Origin: an uncultured Eubacteriales bacterium | GTDB taxonomy: Bacteria; Bacillota; Clostridia; Monoglobales; Monoglobaceae | Assembly: GCA_900542675.1 (NCBI GenBank) | Contig: UQOT01000011.1 | Span: 1-33,986, forward strand | Length of the DNA: 33,986 nt | Direction: 5' to 3' | Shown: one piece after another, positions 24,257 through 32,314 of the stretch | Layout of the letters: every line of letters begins with the position of its first letter | Numbering within the stretch: position 1 is the first letter of the stretch | Notes under the pieces: generated by a model | Seen by the model: the letters and a program-made list of their open reading frames with translations, nothing else | The model's database searches: none | What the model was told of the DNA's origin: nothing | Made by a program: the position numbers and the translations under genes

Positions 24257-25345
24257 ATGAAGGAATATACCGATGAGCAGTACAGAGCGTTGTATGATGA
24301 AATACAGGAGATTGACTTCGCAGAGATAAAGCTTGAAAATGAGTGCGAGGAGAGGGTATGCAGTGACTTAAACCTCTGGGACGGCAGAAACACAAAATTT
24401 GGGTATGCCGACGTCTCATGGTCAAGTTCCGACCCTGCGTCAGTGGCGACTTCGGGCGCGGTTGTGTGCGGCGGCGAGAAAAAGATAGTCACGGTAACCG
24501 CGCACTTTTCGTACCAGGATTACCCCGATGTAAGCATTGACAAGGAGTTTGTACTGACGGTCTTGAAGGGCAGCGGGGTCAGACAGGCGGCTGATGATAA
24601 AAAATTTGACCGCAGCGGCAGAATGGCGGTCTTTGTTATAGGCGACTCAACAGCAAGCCCGTATCCGCACAGCGGTGAGAATAATCGTTTCCCTCAGACG
24701 GGCTGGGCGCAGTATTTCGATAAGTTCTTTAAACATGATAAGGCTGTTGCCGTAGATATTGCAATGAGCGGCAGAAGCGCGAAGAGCTATATGACAGAGG
24801 ATAATTTTAAGTTTTTTAAGGGAAATATTCAAAAAGGCGACTATCTTATAGTACAGTTCGGGCATAATGACTCAAAGGCTCAGGACCCTAACAGGTATGC
24901 GCCCGCGGATGGCAGAATTGATGAAGAAGGCTCGTATAAGAACCTTATGTCGGTTTATATAAATATAGCTAAAGAAGTGGGAGCGGTTCCGATAATTGCG
25001 ACTTCGGTAAGCCGCAGAAAATTGTCGGATGAGAGTCTTGAGGAATATGTAAGCGCAGCAAAGGAACTCGGAGCCGAGCTTGGCGTGCCGGTGCTTGATA
25101 TTTACAGGCGCTCAAACGACTGGATTAATGCGGTCGGGCTTGAAGAAGCAAAGAGTATCTACAAGATAATCAAGCCGCACGATGAGCGTTTTATGTATAA
25201 TCCGGAGTTTTTAAACTCGCAGTTTTACGAGTGCGGCGACAGCGATGATACGCACCTTAATATTTTCGGCGCTGACAAAGTTGCGGGCTGGGTTATTGAC
25301 GAAATAAAAGAAAAGGTTCCGGAGCTTGCTGAGCTTATTGGATAG
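24257..25345 (+). CDS. SGNH/GDSL acetylesterase, rhamnogalacturonan acetylesterase-like (CE12 type)
   Basis: A 362-aa esterase. The SGNH blocks are present: GDSTAS with catalytic Ser131, SGRSAKSY (Gly block), FGHND with Asn204, and the Asp-x-x-His pair Asp330/His333 in SDDTHLN. This set is typical of rhamnogalacturonan or xylan acetylesterases that remove O-acetyl groups from plant cell-wall sugars. The first about 105 residues contain a bacterial Ig-like module (VSWSSSDPASVATSGAVV). No signal peptide is seen, so it probably acts on imported oligosaccharides in the cytoplasm. It has its own promoter with palindromic operator candidates, and AAGGAG precedes the ATG. The exact substrate is inferred. 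Confidence 0.87.
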   Translation: MKEYTDEQYRALYDEIQEIDFAEIKLENECEERVCSDLNLWDGRNTKFGYADVSWSSSDPASVATSGAVVCGGEKKIVTVTAHFSYQDYPDVSIDKEFVLTVLKGSGVRQAADDKKFDRSGRMAVFVIGDSTASPYPHSGENNRFPQTGWAQYFDKFFKHDKAVAVDIAMSGRSAKSYMTEDNFKFFKGNIQKGDYLIVQFGHNDSKAQDPNRYAPADGRIDEEGSYKNLMSVYINIAKEVGAVPIIATSVSRRKLSDESLEEYVSAAKELGAELGVPVLDIYRRSNDWINAVGLEEAKSIYKIIKPHDERFMYNPEFLNSQFYECGDSDDTHLNIFGADKVAGWVIDEIKEKVPELAELIG

Positions 25346-25351
25346 AAAAAG

Positions 25352-25404
25352 GAGCACCGTTCGTCCCCTTCACATAAGGAAGTGGAGGGGACGAGGGTGG
25401 CTCT
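25352..25404. other. Long hairpin at the left edge of the mobile element
   Basis: Nested inverted repeats TCGTCCCC (25361-25368) / GGGGACGA (25387-25394), inner CAC/GTG and outer GAGC/GCTC pairs. No T-tract follows. It ends the esterase transcript or marks the chromosome side of the element junction; the attachment site should lie between here and 25431, beside the recombinase stop codon. Confidence 0.5.
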
Positions 25405-25431
25405 GACAAATTACGGTATAGTCTTTCATGG

Positions 25432-27105
25432 CTACGCCGTTTTTTGTTCCTTCGCACGTTTCTGCTTCAAGCGTTCTTGGAACATTTCTTCATATTCTTC
25501 AGCGGATGGGGCGTTGATAATCTCGACACCGTTATAGTAGATGTCAATGGGATATACTGTCTTTCCATTTATGACCTGTTTCTTTGACACCATGATATAG
25601 TCAATAAATTCGTTGACAATGGCAGGCGTAAGTTCTTTGATTTCTGTGTACCGTTTGACTTTCTCCACAAAGGTTGACACATTTGCAATCTTATCGTCCT
25701 GCATTTCTATATCGGCTTTTAATTGAGAAAGCATTTCTTTCAATGTTTTCTGCTCGGCTTCATAGCTTGCCGACATAATCGAAAATCGCTCATCACTCAA
25801 TTTACCCGATACATTGTCCTCGTAAATCCGCTGAAATAATACATCAAGTTCAGCAATACGTTTTTCGGATTTGGCTAACTCACACCGTTTCTTGCCAAGC
25901 TCCTTTTTCTGTTCCTCACTTGACTTATCAAGCTGCTCCTGCACAAACTGTTTCTCAAACGCCTGCACATAGAATAGAACACGCTGTAAACTCTCAAGCA
26001 CCAGAGTATAAACAACCTTTTCACGAATATAATGTGCGGTGCAATTTACTGTACTCTTACGGTAGTTAGAGCAGAAGAAATATGCCTGTTCTCGGCTGTA
26101 ATTGTTCGTCACGCTGTAATACAGTTTTTCGCCGCAATCGCCGCAATATAGCAATCCAGAAAAAATACTGACCTCACCTGTGCGGTTTGGTCTGCGTTTA
26201 TGACTTCGGAGTTCCTGCACAAGTTCCCAAGTTTCAGTATCAATGATAGCTTCATGCGTATTTTCAAAGACTTTCCATTCTTCTTTTGGTCTGTGAATTT
26301 TGGTCTTATCTTTGAAAGAACGGGTAGTGGAGCGAAAATTGACCGTATGACCGCAATATTCAAGCCGTTCCAGAATATCTGCAACTGTCCTTGCTGCCCA
26401 TTTATGTGGTATGGCAGGAAGCGCAGAGGTCTTTCTCCCCTGTGCCTGCCAATGCTCTGTAGGCGTTGGAACACCCTCTGAAAAGAGGATATTTGCAATT
26501 TGTGTCGGTCCGTATCCCTCGACACACAAACGGAATATCCTGCGTACAATCTCAGCGGCCTGCTCATCAATCAGCCAATGGGAGAGCTCGGCTTCGTTTT
26601 TCTTATAGCCATAGGGGATAACTGTTGTTAGCGGCTTACCCGACATACCTTTGTTCTGAAATACTGCCCGCACTTTCTTTGAAGTATTCTTAGCGTGCAT
26701 TTCATTAAACCAGTCTTGTACTGGAAGAAAATCGCTTAATCCGTCTTTGGTGTCGATATTATCCATAATGGCAATATACCGAATACCCAGACGGACAAAA
26801 TCTTCCTCTAATAACTGACCGACAACAAGACGGTTTCTGCCAAGCCTTGAATGGTCTTTGACAATAATCGTTTCGACCTTTCCTGCTTCGGCAAGCTCCA
26901 TTAATTCTATAAAAGCAGGTCTTGTAAAGCTAACGCCAGAATACCCGTCATCCACGAAAAACTGTGGATTCTGAAATCCGTTATCTTTTGCGTACTTGCT
27001 GACAATAGATTTTTGGTTAGTAATGCTGTTGCTCTCTCCTTGCAGCATATCATCACGGCTAAGCCTGCAATAGAGAGCTGTGATTTTTTCTGACTGTCTA
27101 TTCAA
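25432..27105 (-). CDS. Large serine recombinase (TnpX-type integrase)
   Basis: A 557-aa site-specific recombinase that would excise and integrate the element. The resolvase catalytic domain is at 1-150 with nucleophile Ser16 in CRLSRDD and DHSRLGRNRL. The recombinase domain follows (about 165-290), then a zinc ribbon with LLYCGDCGEKLYYS and two further cysteines (about 330-365), a long coiled coil (about 385-475) and a DUF4368-like C-terminus. The start is TTG at 27105, with AAAGGAG 6 nt upstream. As usual in Tn4451-type elements the gene points to the near end of the element, so the attachment site should be just past its stop. Confidence 0.95.
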   Translation of the reverse strand: MNRQSEKITALYCRLSRDDMLQGESNSITNQKSIVSKYAKDNGFQNPQFFVDDGYSGVSFTRPAFIELMELAEAGKVETIIVKDHSRLGRNRLVVGQLLEEDFVRLGIRYIAIMDNIDTKDGLSDFLPVQDWFNEMHAKNTSKKVRAVFQNKGMSGKPLTTVIPYGYKKNEAELSHWLIDEQAAEIVRRIFRLCVEGYGPTQIANILFSEGVPTPTEHWQAQGRKTSALPAIPHKWAARTVADILERLEYCGHTVNFRSTTRSFKDKTKIHRPKEEWKVFENTHEAIIDTETWELVQELRSHKRRPNRTGEVSIFSGLLYCGDCGEKLYYSVTNNYSREQAYFFCSNYRKSTVNCTAHYIREKVVYTLVLESLQRVLFYVQAFEKQFVQEQLDKSSEEQKKELGKKRCELAKSEKRIAELDVLFQRIYEDNVSGKLSDERFSIMSASYEAEQKTLKEMLSQLKADIEMQDDKIANVSTFVEKVKRYTEIKELTPAIVNEFIDYIMVSKKQVINGKTVYPIDIYYNGVEIINAPSAEEYEEMFQERLKQKRAKEQKTA

Positions 27106-27208
27106 CTTAAACTCCTTTCCGACAGTCGGATATGATTTTTGTAGTGATGCTATTTTACCATATCTACCGTCTTACCTCAACGCTTTAAAGTGCGAATTCA
27201 GAATATTT

Positions 27209-27457
27209 TTATACTTCATTGTTCAATATCCGATTGACCTTGCTTACCATATCTTCCTTTTGCTTTTTGTCAAAATGGGTGCGGACAACATAATAGATTC
27301 CGTCAAATTCCTTTACAAAATCCAATTCTTTTGGCTTGGAAATTTGTTCAAAAAAGGCAAATCTTTTTTCCTTTGGTAATTCAGAAAGCATATCGTAAAT
27401 ACTGTCGATTGCTTCTCGAATAGTTAAATCTTCAATGATTTCGTTCTGACCGCTCAT
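27209..27457 (-). CDS. TnpW-like small transposon protein
   Basis: An 82-aa protein with a C-terminal half (YYVVRTHFDKKQKEDMVSK) like the TnpW family found beside serine recombinases in clostridial elements. The N-terminal half is acidic and helical (IREAIDSIYDMLSELPKEKR). The role in the family is unknown. It has an AAAGGATTG ribosome site, begins 20 nt after the sigma-factor stop and precedes the recombinase by 103 nt in the same direction, so they probably form one unit. Confidence 0.7.
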   Translation of the reverse strand: MSGQNEIIEDLTIREAIDSIYDMLSELPKEKRFAFFEQISKPKELDFVKEFDGIYYVVRTHFDKKQKEDMVSKVNRILNNEV

Positions 27458-27477
27458 AATTCAATCCTTTCTCAATA

Positions 27478-27951
27478 TCAGGCACAGAGATAATTTTTCA
27501 TCTGTGCCTTTATCTTTTCTCTTGCGATAATGACAGACCGCCTTACCGCCTGCGGTGTGCAATGCTCCATTGCTCCAATCTGATAGTAGTTCAAATCATA
27601 TTCGTGATAGAGCAAAAAACGCCGTTTTTGTATTTCGGGCAGGGTAGCTATCGTCTTGTGCAATAGTTCGGAGAGTTCAGCTTCCATAATAAGCTCCTCA
27701 ACGCCTTTTGGCTTAAATACTGCCCGCCTGTTCAGCGTTTCCTCATAGACCTCGTTATGCTCTTTATGCCTTTGGTCGGATTGCTGTAAGTTGCGTTTTT
27801 TCCGTTCCAACTGCCGAAACTCAAAATACAATGTTTCCGATACTTCCAAATCCTGAAATTCTCCTGTGCTGTCCGTAAAGCTGATGTAATAATGGGTAAT
27901 TCTTTGAACGCTTTCTTCTCGGAGTGTGTATGCTTTGTCTAAGAAAGTCAA
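27478..27951 (-). CDS. Sigma-70-like regulator of the integrative element
   Basis: 157 aa. The segment ELLHKTIATLPEIQKRRF with YYQIGAMEHCTPQAVRRSV forms a sigma region 4-type helix-turn-helix, and the N-terminus (HYYISFTDSTGEFQDLEVS) is the standard opening of the sigma-like protein found in Tn1549/Tn916-type elements. No clear region 2 exists, so it may act as a DNA-binding regulator rather than a full sigma factor. The start is TTG 27951 with AGGAGG about 8 nt upstream. Likely controls recombinase expression, from position. Confidence 0.87.
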   Translation of the reverse strand: MTFLDKAYTLREESVQRITHYYISFTDSTGEFQDLEVSETLYFEFRQLERKKRNLQQSDQRHKEHNEVYEETLNRRAVFKPKGVEELIMEAELSELLHKTIATLPEIQKRRFLLYHEYDLNYYQIGAMEHCTPQAVRRSVIIAREKIKAQMKNYLCA

Positions 27952-27970
27952 CTGTCTTTCCTCCTGCTAT

Positions 27971-28007
27971 AAAAATTGGGCGAGAGGTTTTTGACCTCTC
28001 ACCCAAT
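27971..28007 (-). terminator. Minus-strand terminator between the two sigma-like genes
   Basis: ATTGGG-x-GAGAGGT pairs with ACCTCTC-x-CCCAAT (27975-28007), and the minus strand continues into TTTTTAT. It would stop transcripts from the upstream sigma-like gene before the recombinase unit. Confidence 0.85.
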
Positions 28008-28034
28008 AGCCCATAGGAAAGTGTGATTTTAGAG

Positions 28035-28463
28035 TTACTTCTTGAATTGCCGCAGCTTTTTCCGAAGGTGGTCTAACCTTGCGTAAATCGCCCCTGTTGT
28101 CAAATGGACGATGGGAGCAATCTCCTTTGTGGAATAGCCCTGCATTTTCAGCAGGACGATTTGAAGGGTACGCTTGTCCACCGTAAGTAATGCCCGATAC
28201 AAATTTTCGTTTTCAATCTCATTCAGTAATTCCGCAACGGTCTTTACATCTACAAATGGCTCGACCTCCGCCATTCCCTCAAGGTATTCTCCGAAATCGC
28301 TTGTCCAACGGTAAAACCGTCTGTTGGAATTAAACTCTGCTCGGTCATAAGTACGGATTTCATCAAAGGTGCTTTCGTCAACGCCGCACTTGCGTAAAAC
28401 TGTTTCCTCGGCTGCTTTCCAGATACGCCATTTGCGTTCTTCCCGTCCGTGGTTATATGCCAT
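28035..28463 (-). CDS. Sigma-70-like / helix-turn-helix protein of the element
   Basis: 142 aa, start ATG 28463 with GGAGG (28471-28476). The N-terminus MAYNHGREERKWRIWK and the C-terminal LLKMQGYSTKEIAPIVHLTTGAIYARLDHLRKKL match a conserved integrative-element regulator with a sigma region 4-like helix-turn-helix. It is transcribed separately from the next sigma-like gene because a terminator lies between them. The middle (DVKTVAELLNEIENE) is typical of the same family. Target unknown. Confidence 0.85.
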   Translation of the reverse strand: MAYNHGREERKWRIWKAAEETVLRKCGVDESTFDEIRTYDRAEFNSNRRFYRWTSDFGEYLEGMAEVEPFVDVKTVAELLNEIENENLYRALLTVDKRTLQIVLLKMQGYSTKEIAPIVHLTTGAIYARLDHLRKKLRQFKK

Positions 28464-28577
28464 TTTAATTTCCTCCAATCTGAATTTTGAAAACTGTTAA
28501 AATCCAGATTGAATGGCGGCGAACGGCAGCGTATAACAGAAACAGTCCTGTGGCGTGTTCCTACAAAAAACGATAAA

Positions 28578-28610
28578 AGAAAAACCGCAGAGGTTGTCAT
28601 ACCTTTGCGG
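28578..28610 (-). terminator. Minus-strand terminator upstream of the sigma-like gene
   Basis: CCGCA-x-AGGT (28585-28594) and ACCT-x-TGCGG (28601-28610) form a hairpin, and the minus strand runs on into T5-C-T4. It isolates the recombination genes from transcription entering from the right. Confidence 0.75.
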
Positions 28611-28905
28611 TTCGTAGCGACAATATTTCTTTTATATAGAGATTTGGCTTCTATATTGAGGATAGAAAGTCCCCTTATAGAAGCGACAATTTTTTTAATA
28701 GGGTGTCCTCACTAAGCCATGAGGTTATGTAGAAAGCTGCTGCTTCTGATAAGCAGCAGAGCGGTAGTCTTAGACCAACGCATAAAAAATCCCTCCAAAC
28801 TCCGAAAACGAAGTCAGAGGGCAATCAAGGCATGGTAAAGCAGCCCACCGAACCTCGTTTTTTTTATTCGGTGGGCTTGTCCTGCCTGTGCAATATAAAA
28901 GAATA
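28611..28905. other. Non-coding junction between recombination genes and cargo
   Basis: No supported gene. It holds a direct repeat AGCGACAAT (28616-28624 and 28682-28690), a hairpin CTGCTGCTT/AAGCAGCAG (28737-28759) and a larger one AGCCCACCGAA/TTCGGTGGGCT (28842-28877). Confidence 0.55.
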
Positions 28906-28955
28906 GAGCTGATGATCTGTGAGATTTCATTCTCACAAGTTCATCGGCTCTGCGT
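28906..28955. repeat. Direct repeat copy 1 (hairpin) bounding the cargo
   Basis: A 50-nt copy of the sequence also found at 32315-32360 in the same orientation. Outer arms GAGCTGATGA and TCATCGGCTC, inner arms around TGTGAGA/TCTCACA. The HEAT gene stop codon (28941-28943) lies inside the right arm. On the minus strand it is followed by a T-rich run, so it may terminate the cargo operon. Confidence 0.85.
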
Positions 28956-29579
28956 CTGTGCGTCTGGCTCTCTGGCAACTTTAGATAATGTAGCTTTAAT
29001 TGCTCCTTTGGCGTGAATACGAACGACACTAACTTCATCATGTGTTGCCATATAATTCAGTTTCTCTAAGTATGGTCGTACAAACTCTGGTTTTCGTTTT
29101 CCCAATACCCGAAACATTTCTGGAGCTTCTATTCGAACCCTTTCGTTTTTATCGTTAAGCAGCTCTGCAAATATCGGCAAATACTCCTCATATACTGTTG
29201 GTGTATTTGTCGCAATATTTTCGGAAGCCCAAATAAAACTTAACCTCACATTAGGGTTTTCATCTCTTGCCAATATAAATAGTTTCTTCAAATAAGGAGC
29301 AACAAGGTTGTAGTCTGCTCTGCCTATTCGTCCTAAAGCATTCGCAGAACGCTCTCTTAACAAGTCATTTTCTGAAACAATAAAGGAAGCAATACTTTTT
29401 GTATATGGTGCGATTTCCTGCGGATACATCAATCCCATCTCTCCCAAAAGCCACATTGCTTTAGCTGTTATTTTAGGAGACTGATTTTCAAGCAAAGAAG
29501 CTACATAGGGGATATTTTGTTTCCATAGTGTCTTATCATTTGTAAGTTTGCCGAGTTCACGATATAGTTTTTCGTCCAT
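28941..29579 (-). CDS. HEAT-repeat protein
   Basis: A 212-aa all-helical protein with about five HEAT-like repeats (for example AKAMWLLGEMG, RERSANALGRIG, NVRLSFIWASE, RVRIEAPEMFRVLG, RIHAKGAIKATL). Such scaffolds usually mediate protein or nucleic-acid contacts; a DNA alkylation repair-like fold is possible, but no catalytic residue can be named. The start is ATG 29579, 10 nt after the CPBP stop, with AAAGGTG inside the preceding gene. The last codons fall in the right arm of a repeat that has a second copy at 32315, so the natural C-terminus may have been replaced. Confidence 0.8.
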   Translation of the reverse strand: MDEKLYRELGKLTNDKTLWKQNIPYVASLLENQSPKITAKAMWLLGEMGLMYPQEIAPYTKSIASFIVSENDLLRERSANALGRIGRADYNLVAPYLKKLFILARDENPNVRLSFIWASENIATNTPTVYEEYLPIFAELLNDKNERVRIEAPEMFRVLGKRKPEFVRPYLEKLNYMATHDEVSVVRIHAKGAIKATLSKVAREPDAQTQSR

Positions 29580-29589
29580 AAGCGCCGTT

Positions 29590-30312
29590 TCACCTTTCTT
29601 TTCTATTCGCTCTCGATAACACAATAAATAAAACTACAGTAATTATGCACAATGTAACGATGCTTGCGATTGTTGATGATAGTTCCATTACTGGGAACTG
29701 TTCAAACTTTAATACATAAGTTACAAAGGCATTGGGGAGATTTACTAAATATGCGACAATTAGGTTGCTTCCAGAGAGCTTATAAGCAACAGCAAATCCA
29801 ACTCCAACAGCAAATAATAATAGAATATCGCCCAATGTACGAAATCCAGGATAACCTATATGGTACAAGGAAAACATTAGCCCCGAAACAAGAATTGCAG
29901 GCAATGCTCCGAAATCTTTTTCAAATTTGCTTTGAATAAATCCACGGAACAAAAATTCTTCAAAAAATGTTGTCATAATTAACGGGATAACTCCAACAGG
30001 AAGCAAATCCCATGGAATTGTTTCACCGTTCACGACAATCGGAATAAGCTGTCCGCCAACAGAAAAGACAACAAATATACTTAAAACTATAATCTGTTTT
30101 TTGCCAACTGCTTTAACTCCGATAAAATCAAACGGATTTTCTTCTTTGCGCAGCAAGAACAGCGGAAGCACAAAGCTGAATACAATTCCATATAAGATAT
30201 TATAAAATAGGAAGTAGTTTAGTGGATTAGGGTATATGTTCGCAATTCCAACGCAAACAATCAAAATTATCTCTACGGTTGCACATAAAAAGATAGTTTT
30301 CAACTTATTCAT
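29590..30312 (-). CDS. CPBP-family intramembrane metalloprotease
   Basis: A 240-aa membrane protein with about seven hydrophobic segments. The family motifs are FFEEFLFRGF (Glu118, Glu119, Arg123) and FSLYHIGYP (His151). CPBP/Abi proteins are related to eukaryotic Rce1 and in bacteria often serve bacteriocin self-immunity or maturation. The third motif is less typical here (VAYLVNLPNA, no clear His). It follows the KTR gene by 6 nt with its ribosome site inside that gene. Substrate unknown. Confidence 0.9.
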   Translation of the reverse strand: MNKLKTIFLCATVEIILIVCVGIANIYPNPLNYFLFYNILYGIVFSFVLPLFLLRKEENPFDFIGVKAVGKKQIIVLSIFVVFSVGGQLIPIVVNGETIPWDLLPVGVIPLIMTTFFEEFLFRGFIQSKFEKDFGALPAILVSGLMFSLYHIGYPGFRTLGDILLLFAVGVGFAVAYKLSGSNLIVAYLVNLPNAFVTYVLKFEQFPVMELSSTIASIVTLCIITVVLFIVLSRANRKER

Positions 30313-30318
30313 TTTGCT

Positions 30319-30507
30319 TTAATCTCCTTCTTTCATTGTGGGTTGATTATTGAGTTCAATTATTTGAAACTTTTTGACTGCAATCAGTGTTTCCTGCTTA
30401 CATTTCGGGCAGTATAGGGGAAAGTTTTTGAGTTCAGTATCTTCCCGTATCTGTAATCTCGTTTTATTTCCGCAAACAGGGCAGCGTAGCCATTCTGATT
30501 TTTTCAT
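30319..30507 (-). CDS. Cysteine-rich KTR-domain protein
   Basis: A 62-aa zinc-ribbon protein: CPVCGNKTRLQIREDT (Cys9, Cys12) and YCPKCKQETL (Cys33, Cys36), separated by about 20 residues. The NKTRLQI run is the mark of the Cys_rich_KTR family, common in Firmicute integrative elements. The function is unknown. Starts 19 nt after the DUF998-like gene and ends 6 nt before the CPBP gene, so it is part of the coupled cargo operon. Confidence 0.9.
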   Translation of the reverse strand: MKKSEWLRCPVCGNKTRLQIREDTELKNFPLYCPKCKQETLIAVKKFQIIELNNQPTMKEGD

Positions 30508-30526
30508 CTAACCACCTCTCACTATC

Positions 30527-31165
30527 TTAGGACAACAGATTATGAATAGCCTTGTAAGCAAGAGGTATATACATACAAAGCAAAGTTAACCATTCCCACA
30601 ACCCCTCATACCTCAACATAGTATTTTGAAACTGCTCTTTATCTCCCATGATAAAGCAAAAAAAGAATATCAATGCTAAGATAAAGGAGATAACGCATAC
30701 AACACCGAAAATAAAATTGTCCTGCTTGAATGCCAAAATCCCATTCAACAGCGGGAAAAACAAAAATGTCATAAATCCGATTGCCGTACTTATTCCGTGT
30801 ATCTTTGAAGCCGCAGTAACAATGTCTTTATTTTCGTTCACATGGAATATGCCTGCAATCAATCCTGCTCCAACTGCAAAAGTCCCGATTGAAATCAACA
30901 GTAAAACAGATAGAATTGGGAAATCTATTCTTGCGGTAAGGAAGTAGGCAATCGCTACAAATGTCAGAAAGCCGCCAAGCCATATCAGCCATGTATTATA
31001 AATAACACGAACAGGGCTTTGCGGGCTTCCCAACGCACTCATCGCCATCATTTTACTGTTGTATCCGTCATAATGTCGGCTCAGTATCCACGGAAGAAAA
31101 AACTCACCAATGATTGTAAGGAGCAAGATTGAATTAAATAATTTACTGGTCATTATTTTGTCCAT
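30527..31165 (-). CDS. DUF998-like membrane protein
   Basis: 212 aa with about six membrane segments and the loop arrangement of DUF998 proteins (HYDGYNSKMMAMSALGSP after the first segment, HVNENKDIVTAASKIHG in the middle). Start ATG 31165 with AGGAGA (31175-31180) overlapping the stop of the AbrB-like gene, which indicates translational coupling; longer frames run into that gene. No catalytic motif is known. Second gene of the cargo operon. Confidence 0.82.
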   Translation of the reverse strand: MDKIMTSKLFNSILLLTIIGEFFLPWILSRHYDGYNSKMMAMSALGSPQSPVRVIYNTWLIWLGGFLTFVAIAYFLTARIDFPILSVLLLISIGTFAVGAGLIAGIFHVNENKDIVTAASKIHGISTAIGFMTFLFFPLLNGILAFKQDNFIFGVVCVISFILALIFFFCFIMGDKEQFQNTMLRYEGLWEWLTLLCMYIPLAYKAIHNLLS

Positions 31166-31178
31166 TTCGGGGTCTCTC

Positions 31179-31646
31179 CTAATATCGCTCAATTTCTCCA
31201 TGAAAATTATGTGCTTTTTCCAGTAAGGGACCTTTTGCTCCCATTGTAAAAGCAATATCACTGCTGCGGATAGATAACAGCTCCATTCCAGACTGTAATT
31301 CCAAAACTTCCAATGTGCTTTGCGGCAATTTTATAACTCCGTTGCTATCAATACCAAGCCAAGTATATTTACGCCCTTTGTATTGAATAAACTCACCCGC
31401 TGAAAGCAGACCATCTCTTAATGCAGGGCAATCCTCCAAAATATGTTTTAACTTTGAACTCGACAGCAACGAATATGTAGTGACGCAAAACCCTCCCATT
31501 ATTTTACTTCCTGTAAAAATGATAACCTTTCCGTCCTGTGTGGCATTATATTCTGACAATGCCTGTGGAGGAATATGTATTGTTAAATCATCCCTCACAA
31601 CAGAAAACCCGAATACCAATTTACCGCCTTTGTTAAGTTGTGGCAT
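31179..31646 (-). CDS. AbrB-like DNA-binding regulator (tentative)
   Basis: A 155-aa protein beginning MPQLNKGGKLVFGFS, with a strong AAAGGAGG site. Two short segments, LTIHIPPQALSEYNATQDGKV and GVIKLPQSTLEVLELQSGMELL, resemble AbrB/MazE swapped-hairpin units, one in each half. That makes a DNA-binding role plausible, but the match is loose. First gene of the cargo operon, divergent from padR across a 120-nt gap with a perfect palindrome. Confidence 0.6.
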   Translation of the reverse strand: MPQLNKGGKLVFGFSVVRDDLTIHIPPQALSEYNATQDGKVIIFTGSKIMGGFCVTTYSLLSSSKLKHILEDCPALRDGLLSAGEFIQYKGRKYTWLGIDSNGVIKLPQSTLEVLELQSGMELLSIRSSDIAFTMGAKGPLLEKAHNFHGEIERY

Positions 31647-31713
31647 GAAAACCTCCTTTATCGATCTTTCATTTCTGATTTAGATGTGATACAATAGCAG
31701 TATAAATAAAAAC

Positions 31714-31731
31714 TACTCTATATATAGAGTA
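31714..31731. promoter_or_regulatory. 18-bp palindrome, candidate PadR operator
   Basis: TACTCTATA/TATAGAGTA, a perfect inverted repeat between the divergent AbrB-like operon and padR, 35 nt before the padR start. Autoregulation by PadR at such a site is typical. Confidence 0.8.
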
Positions 31732-31766
31732 CTGCAATTACAACAAAATGTCAAGGAGGAAGCAGT

Positions 31767-32300
31767 ATGTTATCAAAACCTGCCACAATGCTTTTAGGTC
31801 TTATTTATGAAAAACCTCTTAACGCATATGAAATCATCAAACGCTTAAACTATATGAATGTAAAATGGTGGTTCAATATCGCTGATTCAACCGTATATTC
31901 TACTTTGAAAACCCTTGAAAAAAAGGAATATATAACAGGCGCAACTGAAAAAGTCGGAAATATGCCAGACCGTACCGTTTATAGCCTTTCAGACAAGGGA
32001 AAGTGCGTGTTTCAAGATACTCTTAGCAAATCAATCACACAATTTAACTATGATACAAATATCTTTTCTATTGCCGCCTTTTTTCTGAACACATTCACAC
32101 CTACCGAGCAACGGGAGCTTTTACAGGAACGCCTTAGTGTTTTACAAAAATATCGTGAAGGAATTGAAAAGCAAGTCAATCCCTTATGGGAAAGAGAAGT
32201 TCCCGCCATACATTCGGCGAATGTAAAACGAATGATTGATTTAGTTGATGCAGAAATAACAGGAACAAATCGTATTCTCAAAAATTGCAATAAAGTTTAA
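31767..32300 (+). CDS. PadR-family transcriptional regulator
   Basis: A 177-aa regulator. The N-terminal winged helix has LLGLIYEKPLNAYEIIKRL, then STVYSTLKTLEKKEYI and PDRTVYSLSDKGK, the PadR signature. The C-terminal helical part (about 95-177) serves for dimerisation. A consensus AAGGAGG site precedes the ATG. It is transcribed away from the membrane-protein operon, with a perfect palindrome between. PadR proteins generally repress detoxification or membrane-stress genes until an effector binds, so it is the likely switch for the cargo operon. Confidence 0.93.
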   Translation: MLSKPATMLLGLIYEKPLNAYEIIKRLNYMNVKWWFNIADSTVYSTLKTLEKKEYITGATEKVGNMPDRTVYSLSDKGKCVFQDTLSKSITQFNYDTNIFSIAAFFLNTFTPTEQRELLQERLSVLQKYREGIEKQVNPLWEREVPAIHSANVKRMIDLVDAEITGTNRILKNCNKV

Positions 32301-32314
32301 TAGCTAGAATGAAA

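Noticed and set aside
26109..26570. 153-codon minus-strand frame inside the recombinase
   Set aside because: Out-of-frame shadow of the recombinase coding sequence, with no start signals.
28509..28715. 68-codon plus-strand frame beyond the sigma-like gene
   Set aside because: It has no ribosome site, covers a minus-strand terminator hairpin and resembles no protein I know.
31647..31766. Clear SigA promoters for the AbrB-like operon and padR
   Set aside because: Several AT-rich -10-like strings exist, but none has a matching -35 at 16-18 nt, so I annotated only the palindrome.
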